NCBI GenBank assembly: GCA_030587405.1
Contig: JAUQZD010000066.1
Location: 1-64,000, forward strand
Source: Candidatus Freyrarchaeum guaymasense
GTDB taxonomy: Archaea; Asgardarchaeota; Jordarchaeia; Jordarchaeales; Freyrarchaeaceae
DNA length: 64,000 bases
Direction of reading: 5' to 3'
The translations under genes were made by a program, and so were the position numbers. Positions 42,973 through 50,894 of this stretch are shown here, piece after piece. A model generated the notes under the pieces. That model ran no database searches. It had not been told where the DNA came from and saw only the letters and a list, made by a program, of their open reading frames with translations. Numbering within the stretch: position 1 is the first letter of the stretch; the number at the start of each line of letters is the position of its first letter.

Positions 42973-43788
42973 TCATCGCCTCCTTAATTTATTGTAGATC
43001 TTCCTCCAATCCACGAAAACCAAGGCTATAAATACCAAAACCATAAGTATTATGCTCGCAATCATGGTCGCCAATCCGGCTTCCCCCGAGTACCATCCGA
43101 GAATCGTCTTCCCAAAAATCCTAATGTTCGAAAGGGTTCTGGCTGCAAAAGTTATCATCACACACATCAAAATTTTCCCTATGAAGCAACTCACGATCGT
43201 CTTAACGTACGAATACTCCACCATCCCTAAAGCTAAAAGTAGCACGTCATCTGGTAATGGCGTTGCAGCAAAAAGGATAACCAATGGAATCCCCCATCCC
43301 CTCTCAACAAGTTCTCCATAACGTCTGAGCCTATCCCCGTAGCGCGTATCCTCCAGCACTTCCGACGCCCCCCTCCCCAGAATCCAAGCGCTGGTTTCAC
43401 CTATAGCTGCACCAGCCCCAGCAGATACACCCAAAATAAACGGATTAATAGTCACCCTAAAGACCACAAGGAACCATAAGAAGATAACATATGGAACAGG
43501 AAATATAATCGAAATGTTTCCGAATATGCTAACGAGGAACACCGCTATATATACTCCTAAGTCTCCTCCAGGAAACCAGTTCGAAAACCAGAACATACCC
43601 CAAGCTAACGGGTTCATCCACAACCTAAAAAGATCCCATATCATGTAAGATGGATCAAGCCAGTATGCTATGTAGGGGTTAACGAAGTAATAAATGTACC
43701 ATGTAACTATACCGGCTGGAAGGATAGATAAAGTAAAAAAAACCTGGGTTGTAGCACCCGTTTTGTCTTTTTCCGCCAGCCTGACCAC
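42973..43788 (-). CDS. VTT/DedA (SNARE-associated) family membrane protein
   Basis: 271 residues with about six hydrophobic segments. The VTT/DedA core is visible: FGNISIIFPVPYVIFLWFLVV, GVSAGAGAAIGETSAWILGRG, PLVILFAATPLPDDVLLLALGMVEY with the Pro/Asp-Asp re-entrant-loop type motif. Eukaryotic relatives (VMP1, TMEM41B) are lipid scramblases, and bacterial DedA proteins act in lipid-carrier recycling. GTG start at the end of an AGGTG run; the start is uncertain. Confidence 0.85.
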   Translation of the reverse strand: MVRLAEKDKTGATTQVFFTLSILPAGIVTWYIYYFVNPYIAYWLDPSYMIWDLFRLWMNPLAWGMFWFSNWFPGGDLGVYIAVFLVSIFGNISIIFPVPYVIFLWFLVVFRVTINPFILGVSAGAGAAIGETSAWILGRGASEVLEDTRYGDRLRRYGELVERGWGIPLVILFAATPLPDDVLLLALGMVEYSYVKTIVSCFIGKILMCVMITFAARTLSNIRIFGKTILGWYSGEAGLATMIASIILMVLVFIALVFVDWRKIYNKLRRR

Positions 43789-43809
43789 CTAAATTGTTTT
43801 TCGGAGAAG

Positions 43810-43968
43810 CTACTCCCATGTTTCCCCGCACTTTTTGCATTTCCATATTTTCTTATAAATGGGTTGTCCTCCAACATAGCTAAGCACTCTGCTTTTATCT
43901 TCAACCTGTTTCACATCAACACTCCCGCACTTAGGGCATTTAACTCGTGTCGGCGTGACTTCGGACAT
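43810..43968 (-). CDS. Small zinc-ribbon protein, 52 aa
   Basis: Found by reading the reverse strand. MSEVTPTRVKCPKCGSVDVK, 25 residues, then IWKCKKCGETWE at the end: two CxxC knuckles forming a zinc ribbon. ATG after GGAGGGTAAC. Too generic to name; size and layout resemble transcription- or translation-associated archaeal zinc ribbons. It precedes the VTT gene on the same strand by about 20 bp. Confidence 0.7.
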   Translation of the reverse strand: MSEVTPTRVKCPKCGSVDVKQVEDKSRVLSYVGGQPIYKKIWKCKKCGETWE

Positions 43969-44334
43969 GTTACCCTCCTCAACTTGGCATTTTCTCCTAA
44001 ATATTTTATTGTTCTTTATTTAAAAGGTTTCTTTTCCTTTTCTTTTTTATAAGCTGCTTCCTCATAATGACCTTAAGTTTTTTAAGCTTTTCCAAATTTT
44101 TCTCCCTTCTTTCGACGATTTTCTCAATTCGCCTCCTTTTAAAGTAGCTCTTTTAATGTCCATAGAATGTTTGAGAAGGACTGGGTGTTTCTAGCCGTTT
44201 CTGGTGGTTTTGCGGAAGGTACCTCCGAAATTCATTTCCGTTTGTTTTCCCGTTTAAATCGTACGGAAAGGTATATTTGACCGTTATTTTACTGAAATAT
44301 TTAGTCTAACTCTGCCCTCTTGGAGGATCTGGAA
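43969..44334. other. 366-bp intergenic region between divergent genes
   Basis: A/T- and pyrimidine-rich on the + strand. A 33-codon ATG frame on the reverse strand (about 44062-44163) with highly basic composition is present but unsupported. No RNA gene recognised. Should hold the promoters of the zinc-ribbon gene and the GNAT gene. Confidence 0.35.
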
Positions 44335-44835
44335 TTGCAGGAAAAATATGCTGTTATTATTAGGGAAGCCCGCTATGAGGACTTAACACAAGTCGTCGAA
44401 ATCAATCGTATATGTCTACCTGAAAATTATCCGTATTATTTCTTTCAGCATATTTTAGAGCGTTTTCCTAAGGCTTTCATAGTGGCTGAGGTTAACGGGG
44501 AAGTGGTAGGTTACATGATGAATAGAATTGAGAAGGGTATGTCCTCTTTTAACCCTTCACCCTTTAAGCTTCTAAAGAAAGGACATGTTGTTTCAATAGC
44601 TGTACTCCCTGCATATCGAAGGATGGGTATAGGAAAGAAGCTCATGGAGAGAGGTCTTAAAGCAATGAGGGAATACGGTGCAGAGGAGGTTATTTTAGAG
44701 GTTCGCGTGTCCAATGACCCGGCTATAAAGCTTTATACGTTAATGGGCTTCACTATAGTTAAAACACTTAAAGGTTATTACCATGATGGAGAGGACGCTT
44801 TTCTCATGTGTAAAAAATTGGTGGATGCGATGTAA
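44335..44835 (+). CDS. RimI/Ard1-type GNAT N-acetyltransferase
   Basis: About 166 residues. IREARYEDLTQVVEINRICLPENYPYYFF at the N-terminus, acetyl-CoA loop VSIAVLPAYRRMGIGKKLM, then EVILEVRVSNDPAIKLYTLMGF, matching archaeal Ard1/RimI enzymes that acetylate protein N-termini. TTG 44335 lies 6 nt after GGAGG; TTG 44320 is before it. The type II methionine aminopeptidase at 50 kb acts on the same nascent N-termini in the family's general pathway. Confidence 0.9.
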   Translation: MQEKYAVIIREARYEDLTQVVEINRICLPENYPYYFFQHILERFPKAFIVAEVNGEVVGYMMNRIEKGMSSFNPSPFKLLKKGHVVSIAVLPAYRRMGIGKKLMERGLKAMREYGAEEVILEVRVSNDPAIKLYTLMGFTIVKTLKGYYHDGEDAFLMCKKLVDAM

Positions 44836-44931
44836 GCGTCCATCCTAGAATCTTTCATTACTCCTCCTGGAAACTTCTTGATTTAAAGAATGTTTTTTCG
44901 CTTAAGATGGTGGCATAGGGGAAATGGAGGG

Positions 44932-46080
44932 ATGATTATTTCATTCCTTAAGAAAACTACGCTGTCTAGATGTAGTGTTTGCGGACGGGAAAGCGTTTTG
45001 ATATCTGGCAACTTGGGTGTGTGTGGTAGATGCTTAAGGGAGAGACCTGATGACGCTTTACCCATTGCAATGGCCGTTCACTCTGAAAGTAGGAAGCGGT
45101 TTGGCTTGCCTCCTTATCCTCCTAAAGACAAAAGTGGGGTTCCATGTAGGCTCTGTGTCAACGAGTGTATGATCCCTGAGGGCGAACGCGGATATTGTGG
45201 CATAGTCGAGAATAGGGATGGGAGGCTGTTTTATCTTGCAGGCACCCCCTCTAAGGGACTTTTAGAATGGTACTATGATCCTCTACCTACAAACTGTGTT
45301 GCAGCATGGGTTTGTCCTGGATGCACCGGCATAGGATTTCCAAAGTACGCGTACCGAATGGGAGCCGAGTACGGATACTTTAACTTGGCTGTTTTCTATG
45401 CTGCTTGCTCCTTTGATTGCCTATTCTGCCAGAACTGGCATTACCGGGAGCATGCTAGAAGCCTTAGGCCAATCGTGGGTGCACGTGAGCTCGCTGAGAA
45501 ATGTAATGACCGTGTTTCTTGCATCTGTTACTTTGGAGGAGACCCCGCAGTTCAAATGCCTCACTCGATTAAATCCAGCGAATTAGCCGTTGCGAGGGCG
45601 GAGGAATGGAACGGAATTATGAGAGTGTGCTGGGAAACTAATGGTTCAATGAGTTGGCCTCTCCTGAGGAAAGCGGCTTCCTTAGCTCTTAAAACTGGAG
45701 GATGCATAAAATTTGACTTGAAAGCGTGGAGTGAACCTCTTAACATAGGCCTTTGCGGTGTAACTAATAAACGCACCTTAGAAAACTTTGCTAGGTTAAA
45801 GCCCTTCATCCGCAAGTCCCCTGAGCCTCCATTCTTGATTGCAAGTACGTTACTGGTTCCTGGCTATGTGGACGTCGAAGAAGTTCGGCAAATAGCAAGT
45901 TTCATAGCAGACATAGACCCGGATATACCCTACTCTCTGCTGGCTTTTCATCCACACTACGTTATGCGCGACTTACCTACGACGAGCCGTAAGCTTGCAT
46001 TGGAATGTGCCGACGCTGCTAGAGGGGAAGGGCTTACCAATGTTAGGATAGGTAACATACACCTACTCGCCGATTACTAG
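44932..46080 (+). CDS. Radical SAM protein, AmmeMemoRadiSam / PFL-activase-like
   Basis: About 382 residues. N-terminal zinc-ribbon-like CSVCGRESV...CGRC, then CRLCVNECMIPEGERGYCG typical of the AmmeMemoRadiSam radical SAM group, the 4Fe-4S motif CSFDCLFC (CxxxCxxC), CYFGGDPAVQMPH and FDLKAWSEPLN. The family is thought to act with AMMECR1 and Memo proteins; AMMECR1 is 3 kb away, Memo is not in the window. ATG 44932 follows GGAGG; the frame extends to 44890. Confidence 0.82.
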   Translation: MIISFLKKTTLSRCSVCGRESVLISGNLGVCGRCLRERPDDALPIAMAVHSESRKRFGLPPYPPKDKSGVPCRLCVNECMIPEGERGYCGIVENRDGRLFYLAGTPSKGLLEWYYDPLPTNCVAAWVCPGCTGIGFPKYAYRMGAEYGYFNLAVFYAACSFDCLFCQNWHYREHARSLRPIVGARELAEKCNDRVSCICYFGGDPAVQMPHSIKSSELAVARAEEWNGIMRVCWETNGSMSWPLLRKAASLALKTGGCIKFDLKAWSEPLNIGLCGVTNKRTLENFARLKPFIRKSPEPPFLIASTLLVPGYVDVEEVRQIASFIADIDPDIPYSLLAFHPHYVMRDLPTTSRKLALECADAARGEGLTNVRIGNIHLLADY

Positions 46081-46098
46081 CCTTATAGGAGGGTTCCC

Positions 46099-47544
46099 AT
46101 GGAAAGGATGTGGAGTAAAGCATATAGTTACGCCTTAAAAACCGCTAAACGCGTAAGGCAACGCTTAACCTTCATAGTAGGTTTTAACGTTAACATAGAT
46201 GCTGTGAAGCACGTTAATGAAGGTGACGTTAAACGTGTTTTCAGCTTTGTTTCCCCAAGTGAGGTTATACGGAAAATCGAGTCACCGCCAATGGAAATCA
46301 ATTCTCTAGAAGATTTCCTAGCAGGCTTTCTCCTTTGCGTGAGAAACGGCTTAGGAGAAGAGTGGATTATACGCGACGCCGCCATTTCTCACCGTCTCAA
46401 GGAGCTATTAGGATGGGATTCTACTCGTATGGGCGGTCAAGGCGGTAACATGTCTAACATAATAGCAGGAATGGGTCATTTGGCTATACCGAATGCCCCC
46501 TCTCTCCCCCAACAGCAAGCCGACCTCTTTCATGATAAGAACGTGCTGATACCTACCCTTGCAAACGGCGAAGTACGCTTTAAACCTCCCAGCAAAGCCG
46601 TGAGAAGTAGAGATGAGCCTTTAATCCACTGGATATTCGAATTTGGAGAGGGCTTCAGGGTCAAACTAGGAGAGTTAGAGGTGAAAGCTCCTAGAGAAAA
46701 CCGTTTTATCGCCACGTTTGACGACATAAACGCTCGTCTTGAAATCGCGCCTGGCTTCTGGGAGGGTAGTATGCTTAAAGTGGAGGAAGCGTCAGCATGC
46801 GTAGTCGCCGGATACCACCTTCTTCAAGAAGTTTACTCGGACGGTACAACTTATAAAGAGCACATTGAGAGGACTGTCTCCTTAATTAAGGATTGGAAAT
46901 CCGTTAATCCCGAATTGACCGTACATGCTGAAATGGGCTTTACTGCCAGCGTTAAGGTTAGAAAGGGCATTCTTAACTTGCTTTTTCCACACGTCGACTC
47001 GGTAGGACTCAATGAGTCAGAACTACTACAATTTTCATTTCCATCTCGTAGTGTAGACTGGAACTCTTCATCCTATTCTGCTCCAGAAATATATCTTAAG
47101 GCCCGCTCCCTCATGAGCAAGTACTCATTAAAACGGGTTTTCATTCATACTAGGGAGTTTTCGATGAGTCTACTTGATGATAACTACAAGGTTTCTCCTA
47201 GGAGTGAATTGCTCTCCCTCCTCTTAGGTGCTAGCCTAGCAGCTACCTTGGCCATTACAGGTAGCACACCTACAATTGAAGAAGCAGAGCGTCTAATGAC
47301 GTCAGAAGCCCTTAAATTAAGTGGTAAAGGACTGGAGGAACACCAGAAACTAGCTGTCTTCCTAGAATCCGAGGAAGGCGTCAACGGGGAACTACTTCTG
47401 AAGCGCGGCTTCGTGGAAGGTAAGCCCAACCTAGTGTTTATCCCGTCAAAGTTAGCATCCAAGCTAAAGGGAACGGTTGGGCTAGGTGACTCAATATGTG
47501 CTGGATCCCTAGTCGGAGAGCATATTTTCGAAAAAAGAGAATAA
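46099..47544 (+). CDS. ADP-dependent phosphofructokinase/glucokinase family
   Basis: 481 residues. ADP-specific sugar kinase of the modified Embden-Meyerhof pathway. Seen: VGFNVNIDAVKHV (N-terminal ribokinase-like strand), MGGQGGNMSNIIAGMG (substrate loop), VHAEMGFTA, SVGLNESEL, and TVGLGDSICAGSL with the catalytic Asp near residue 465. Such enzymes are typical of archaea, often thermophilic. Whether it prefers fructose 6-phosphate or glucose is not readable. ATG start, 18 bp after the radical SAM gene, so the two are probably cotranscribed. Confidence 0.9.
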   Translation: MERMWSKAYSYALKTAKRVRQRLTFIVGFNVNIDAVKHVNEGDVKRVFSFVSPSEVIRKIESPPMEINSLEDFLAGFLLCVRNGLGEEWIIRDAAISHRLKELLGWDSTRMGGQGGNMSNIIAGMGHLAIPNAPSLPQQQADLFHDKNVLIPTLANGEVRFKPPSKAVRSRDEPLIHWIFEFGEGFRVKLGELEVKAPRENRFIATFDDINARLEIAPGFWEGSMLKVEEASACVVAGYHLLQEVYSDGTTYKEHIERTVSLIKDWKSVNPELTVHAEMGFTASVKVRKGILNLLFPHVDSVGLNESELLQFSFPSRSVDWNSSSYSAPEIYLKARSLMSKYSLKRVFIHTREFSMSLLDDNYKVSPRSELLSLLLGASLAATLAITGSTPTIEEAERLMTSEALKLSGKGLEEHQKLAVFLESEEGVNGELLLKRGFVEGKPNLVFIPSKLASKLKGTVGLGDSICAGSLVGEHIFEKRE

Positions 47545-47625
47545 TTCAATATGAAACTTCGTTCCCATGATGTTAAATTTTCTCTTTAATTTTTTCAGTC
47601 GGCCTCTTCATGCATCACTCCCTAT

Positions 47626-48405
47626 TTAGCTTATGTATTTTGGCTGTCCAGTACCTTTCTCTATCTTTTTCCCTTCCTCCCCTGTACCCCCACTAAAAGC
47701 ACTTAAATCTATTTTAAGGTTCAACTTTTCCTTTAAGATCCGTGCCAGTGCTTGAGAAGCTCTAAGGTCTTTTTGGAGAACACTTAGGGTTTCCGAAAGG
47801 AGTATCATACCATCAATGTTAAAAAGATTGCTGGCGAGGCATGGGACTATACCATTCATTCCTATTATGATTCCACTCCTGAGAACCTCCACGTTTGGCA
47901 GTTTGCCATATTCCTTTAGTAACGTGTTACTGGTTGCAGTTACGAAAATCCGTGGCTCATCGCTTAGCTTTTCGACAGGCATTGCACCCAATGCTATAAT
48001 AATTTTAACATTCATTTCATGCAGCGTTTTCGCGATATATTTTGAAAGAACGTTCATGCCTACGTTTGAAGTGGGCTGTGCGTCGCCTGTCAGAAGGAAA
48101 ATATCCCTTCTCAAGGCTTCATCATAGTAAAAATATATCTCGCTTTTTAACGCGTTAACCTTTCCGCTTTCATCGACGGATACGTGCGATGGGAAATCTG
48201 AAAAATATATTTGAGAGATCCTTTCTGCATCGTTTTGCTTAAGCATAACGTTTATCACCGTCTTACCGACGTTTGCTATTCCCGGCATACCCTGAATACA
48301 CAGTGCATTTTCCACTTTTTTAGTAATCCCCCTCTCTCTAACTTCAGATATACTGAACCTATCAACTTCTAAGTTAACAGGCACCAACCTCCACCCTTTC
48401 TCCAT
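47626..48405 (-). CDS. PAC2-family (proteasome assembly chaperone 2-like) protein
   Basis: 259 residues. ALCIQGMPGIANVGKTVINVML, FSDFPSHVSVDESG, IFLLTGDAQPTSNVGMNVLSKYI and SGIIIGMNGIVPCLA fit the PAC2/COG2047-type ATP-grasp-associated family; archaeal members are proposed proteasome assembly chaperones. The C-terminus is charged and extended. ATG start. Proteasome genes are not in the window. Confidence 0.85.
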   Translation of the reverse strand: MEKGWRLVPVNLEVDRFSISEVRERGITKKVENALCIQGMPGIANVGKTVINVMLKQNDAERISQIYFSDFPSHVSVDESGKVNALKSEIYFYYDEALRRDIFLLTGDAQPTSNVGMNVLSKYIAKTLHEMNVKIIIALGAMPVEKLSDEPRIFVTATSNTLLKEYGKLPNVEVLRSGIIIGMNGIVPCLASNLFNIDGMILLSETLSVLQKDLRASQALARILKEKLNLKIDLSAFSGGTGEEGKKIEKGTGQPKYIS

Positions 48406-48480
48406 TATTGCTCCATTGAAGAAGAGGAAAAACAGTAAAAAACTTATCTATTACCATAGTTAACTCCTTGGGTGCACTCT

Positions 48481-49083
48481 TTGACCATGAGGAAGCGAGG
48501 AGTGTTAATCGCCTTAGAGGGCATAGATGGCGCTGGGAAAACAACCCATGCTCTACTTCTAGCAGAGTGGTTAAAAGGGAAGGGATACAAAGTTATAGTT
48601 ACAAGTGAACCCACCGAAAGCTCCATAGGAAAACTAATACGGACAAAACTAGCTGAAAAAGCTTCTCATCCAGCAGTAATGACGCTCCTCTTTGCAGCTG
48701 ACCGTGTAGATCACTTCGAAAAACTAAAGCCCTTCATCAAAAATGGTGCTATCATCATTCTAGACCGTTACACTGAATCATCCATTTGCTACCAAGCGGC
48801 TGAAGGACTCAATATGGAATGGATTGAAACAGTTAACAAGTGGGTTCCTAAACCAGACTTAACGGTTCTGCTAGATGTGGATGTAAGAATCGCCCTTCAA
48901 AGGATCAAAGAGAAGAAAAGAGAAAAATATGAGGAACAGGAGTTTCTCGCGTTGGTCCGAAAAAACTACCTTAAAAGAGCTGAGGAAAAAGGATACCTCA
49001 TAATAGATTCATCACTACCCTTAAAGGAAGTTCAAGAGAAACTAAGGAAAGTAGTTGCTTCCTTCTTAGAAAAGAACGTTTAA
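48481..49083 (+). CDS. tmk: Thymidylate kinase
   Basis: About 200 residues. P-loop EGIDGAGKTTHA, VTSEPTESSIGKLIR, LLFAADRVDH, ILDRYTESSICYQ and LLDVDVRIALQRI are the standard Tmk motifs. It phosphorylates dTMP to dTDP. TTG 48481 is 6 nt after GGGTG; the ATG two codons later is also possible. A C/D-box sRNA begins 43 nt after its stop on the same strand. Confidence 0.95.
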   Translation: MTMRKRGVLIALEGIDGAGKTTHALLLAEWLKGKGYKVIVTSEPTESSIGKLIRTKLAEKASHPAVMTLLFAADRVDHFEKLKPFIKNGAIIILDRYTESSICYQAAEGLNMEWIETVNKWVPKPDLTVLLDVDVRIALQRIKEKKREKYEEQEFLALVRKNYLKRAEEKGYLIIDSSLPLKEVQEKLRKVVASFLEKNV

Positions 49084-49125
49084 AAACCGAACATTTTATT
49101 TTCTTCTATTCAGTTAATCATTTCT

Positions 49126-49185
49126 TGGCGATGAAGACCCTAAACATCTGACATGAGGATGAAGAACGACAGGCGGTCTGAGCCA
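49126..49185 (+). ncRNA. C/D-box sRNA (predicted 16S C1402 guide)
   Basis: C box GCGATGA (49128-49134, one change from RTGATGA), 13-nt guide, D' CTGA (49148-49151), 4-nt spacer, C' AGGATGA (49156-49162), 15-nt guide, D CTGA (49178-49181); TGGC and GCCA at the ends can pair. The D guide ends GACAGGCGGT and pairs with the universal 16S decoding-site segment ACCGCCCGUCG with one A-C mismatch; the fifth base from D faces C1402 (E. coli numbering), which is 2'-O-methylated in bacteria and eukaryotes. The D' guide has no target I can name. C and C' boxes are non-perfect, which lowers confidence. Confidence 0.65.
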
Positions 49186-49224
49186 TTAAAAATAACTTAA
49201 AGAGACCCCTTACCCTCGATTAAC

Positions 49225-49596
49225 TTATTCTTCAAGTAGCCTCTTAATTTCCTCCGAGATTTTCTTTAGGACCATAAGTATCAATCCTAGGTTAGCATCA
49301 TTTCTTGCAAGGACGGTAATCAACGCGTTTTCTCCAGCACCCTTAATTATCACGTATCCTAAATCTCCTTGAACCAAAACTTGCTGCAGTTTGCCTCTGA
49401 CGAGCTCGGTGCTAACTCTCTCTGAAACGCTGAGGATCGCTGATGCCATCGCCGCCACAACAGCATCATCAACTTCTTGTGGCATCGCCGATGCAATTGG
49501 AAGTCCCTCAGTGCTTACTACCGCACTCGCCTCGATACCAGGCGTGGATGCTTCCATGTTACGAAGTAACTCTAAAATTTCATCAATTTTCGTCAA
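49225..49596 (-). CDS. Roadblock/LC7 domain protein (second copy)
   Basis: About 123 residues with the Roadblock fold: helix KIDEILELLRNME, strand ASAVVSTEGLPIASAM, helix VVAAMASAILSVSERVSTELV, strands QQVLVQGDLGYVIIKGAG and ALITVLARND, helix LKKISEEIKRLLEE. TTG 49596 is 6 nt after GGGTG; GTG 49605 is part of the ribosome site. More canonical than the copy at 12.5 kb. Likely a small-GTPase regulator or scaffold. Confidence 0.88.
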   Translation of the reverse strand: MTKIDEILELLRNMEASTPGIEASAVVSTEGLPIASAMPQEVDDAVVAAMASAILSVSERVSTELVRGKLQQVLVQGDLGYVIIKGAGENALITVLARNDANLGLILMVLKKISEEIKRLLEE

Positions 49597-49955
49597 ATAT
49601 TTCACCCTTCCACTAGAAACTGGTTAAAAGATAAAATATGATTATTTTCCTCATTTCCAGTTCATTTTGTTTAAATTTAAACCTTAAAAAGGTTATTATA
49701 CATGTCTTCCGGGATACTATTTGTTCAAGCTACGCAATCGTTAAAGTTTCCAAGGAGAGAGAAAAATAGAGCTAATAAGAAAAAAGAATAAATCCTTTTA
49801 TATTTTCCTTTCTTCTATGTTTATATTGGCTAGTCCTTTTCGTTCGCTCCCTTCTTGTCGCGGTCCCTTTTATATTATTTCAAAAATAATTACTGGTAGT
49901 TGGCTTTGTTAACGAGCGTGGATGCCCCTTCTTAAAAAAAGGTGGAGGCGGAAGC
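49597..49955. other. About 350-bp intergenic region
   Basis: A/T-rich, no ORF or RNA recognised. TTTTATATT-type elements at about 49798 and 49868 are TATA-like and could drive the methionine aminopeptidase gene (GGTGGAGGCGG leader at its end). Confidence 0.35.
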
Positions 49956-50882
49956 TTGAGTGACGATAAGCACGAGGAAACATCTCAAGACACCTTAGAG
50001 ATATTGGAAAAACATAGGGAAGCTGGAAAAGTACTGCAGGAAATTAAACAGTTACTCGGTGATCTTGTTAAACCAGGAGTTAGATGTATCGATATATGTG
50101 AGAAGGTGGAGGCTGCAATTATTGAGAGAGGCGCTAGGCCAGCTTTCCCATGCAACATCTCGATCAACAATGTTGCGGCACACTACACTTCCCCGGTAGG
50201 CGACACTCTTACTATTAAGGATGGAGACGTAGTTAAGGTGGACTTTGGAGCACACATTGACGGTTACATCGCTGATACCGCCGTGACCTTCTGCTTTAAC
50301 CCTGACCTTCTTTCTCTCAAGGAAGCCGCGGATGAAGCATTAAAATCTGCCCTCAAACTAATAGCCCCCGGAGTTGAAACTAACACCGTCGGCGGAGAGA
50401 TCGAAAAAATAATAAAAGAGTATGGTTTCCGGCCTGTCCGCGAACTTTCAGGACATTTACTAAGCCAGTACGTGCTTCATGGGGGCAAAGTGATCCCAAA
50501 TATATCCCTCCCTCATGGAGCAAAGATCGAGGAAGGAGAAGTTTACGCTGTCGAGACGTTTGCTTCGACGGGATCTGGAAGTGTTAGTGAAGCGCCATAC
50601 GCATATATTTTCAGCATTCAGCCTGTTTTAGCTCCTATCAGGCTTAGAGAAGCCCGCCGAATAGTTAGGTTCGTTGAGGGTGAGTATAAAACTTTGCCAT
50701 TTGCGGAAAGGTGGTTGGCTAAGCAGTTCTCAAGAGGTAGGCTGCGCCTCGCTTTAAGAGAGCTTGCGTCTAAAGGAATTCTTCGCCAGTACAAGGTGCT
50801 TTCCGATAGGAAAGGAAGCTACGTTGCCCAAGCAGAAGAAACAGTGATAGTTTCCGATGACGGTTGTGAAGTAATAACCTAG
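49956..50882 (+). CDS. map: Methionine aminopeptidase, type II
   Basis: 308 residues. Removes initiator Met. Metal ligands lie in VKVDFGAHIDGYIADTAVT, the His in ELSGHLLSQYVLHGG, and Glu in VYAVETFAS and the final AQAEETV; FPCNISINNVAAHYTSP is the classical N-terminal substrate region. The type II insertion (helical domain about 215-275) is present. TTG start after GGAGGCGG. It is 12 bp upstream of the second beta-CASP gene. Confidence 0.95.
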   Translation: MSDDKHEETSQDTLEILEKHREAGKVLQEIKQLLGDLVKPGVRCIDICEKVEAAIIERGARPAFPCNISINNVAAHYTSPVGDTLTIKDGDVVKVDFGAHIDGYIADTAVTFCFNPDLLSLKEAADEALKSALKLIAPGVETNTVGGEIEKIIKEYGFRPVRELSGHLLSQYVLHGGKVIPNISLPHGAKIEEGEVYAVETFASTGSGSVSEAPYAYIFSIQPVLAPIRLREARRIVRFVEGEYKTLPFAERWLAKQFSRGRLRLALRELASKGILRQYKVLSDRKGSYVAQAEETVIVSDDGCEVIT

Positions 50883-50894
50883 CTGGGTGTCTCG

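Noticed and set aside
44062..44163. 33-codon basic ORF on the reverse strand
   Set aside because: No clear ribosome site and composition is simply A-rich; cannot be separated from chance.
47555..47610. Possible C/D sRNA on the reverse strand (GTGATGC, 13 nt, CTGA)
   Set aside because: Only one C and one D-type box are present; no C' box or final D box follows, so the structure is incomplete.
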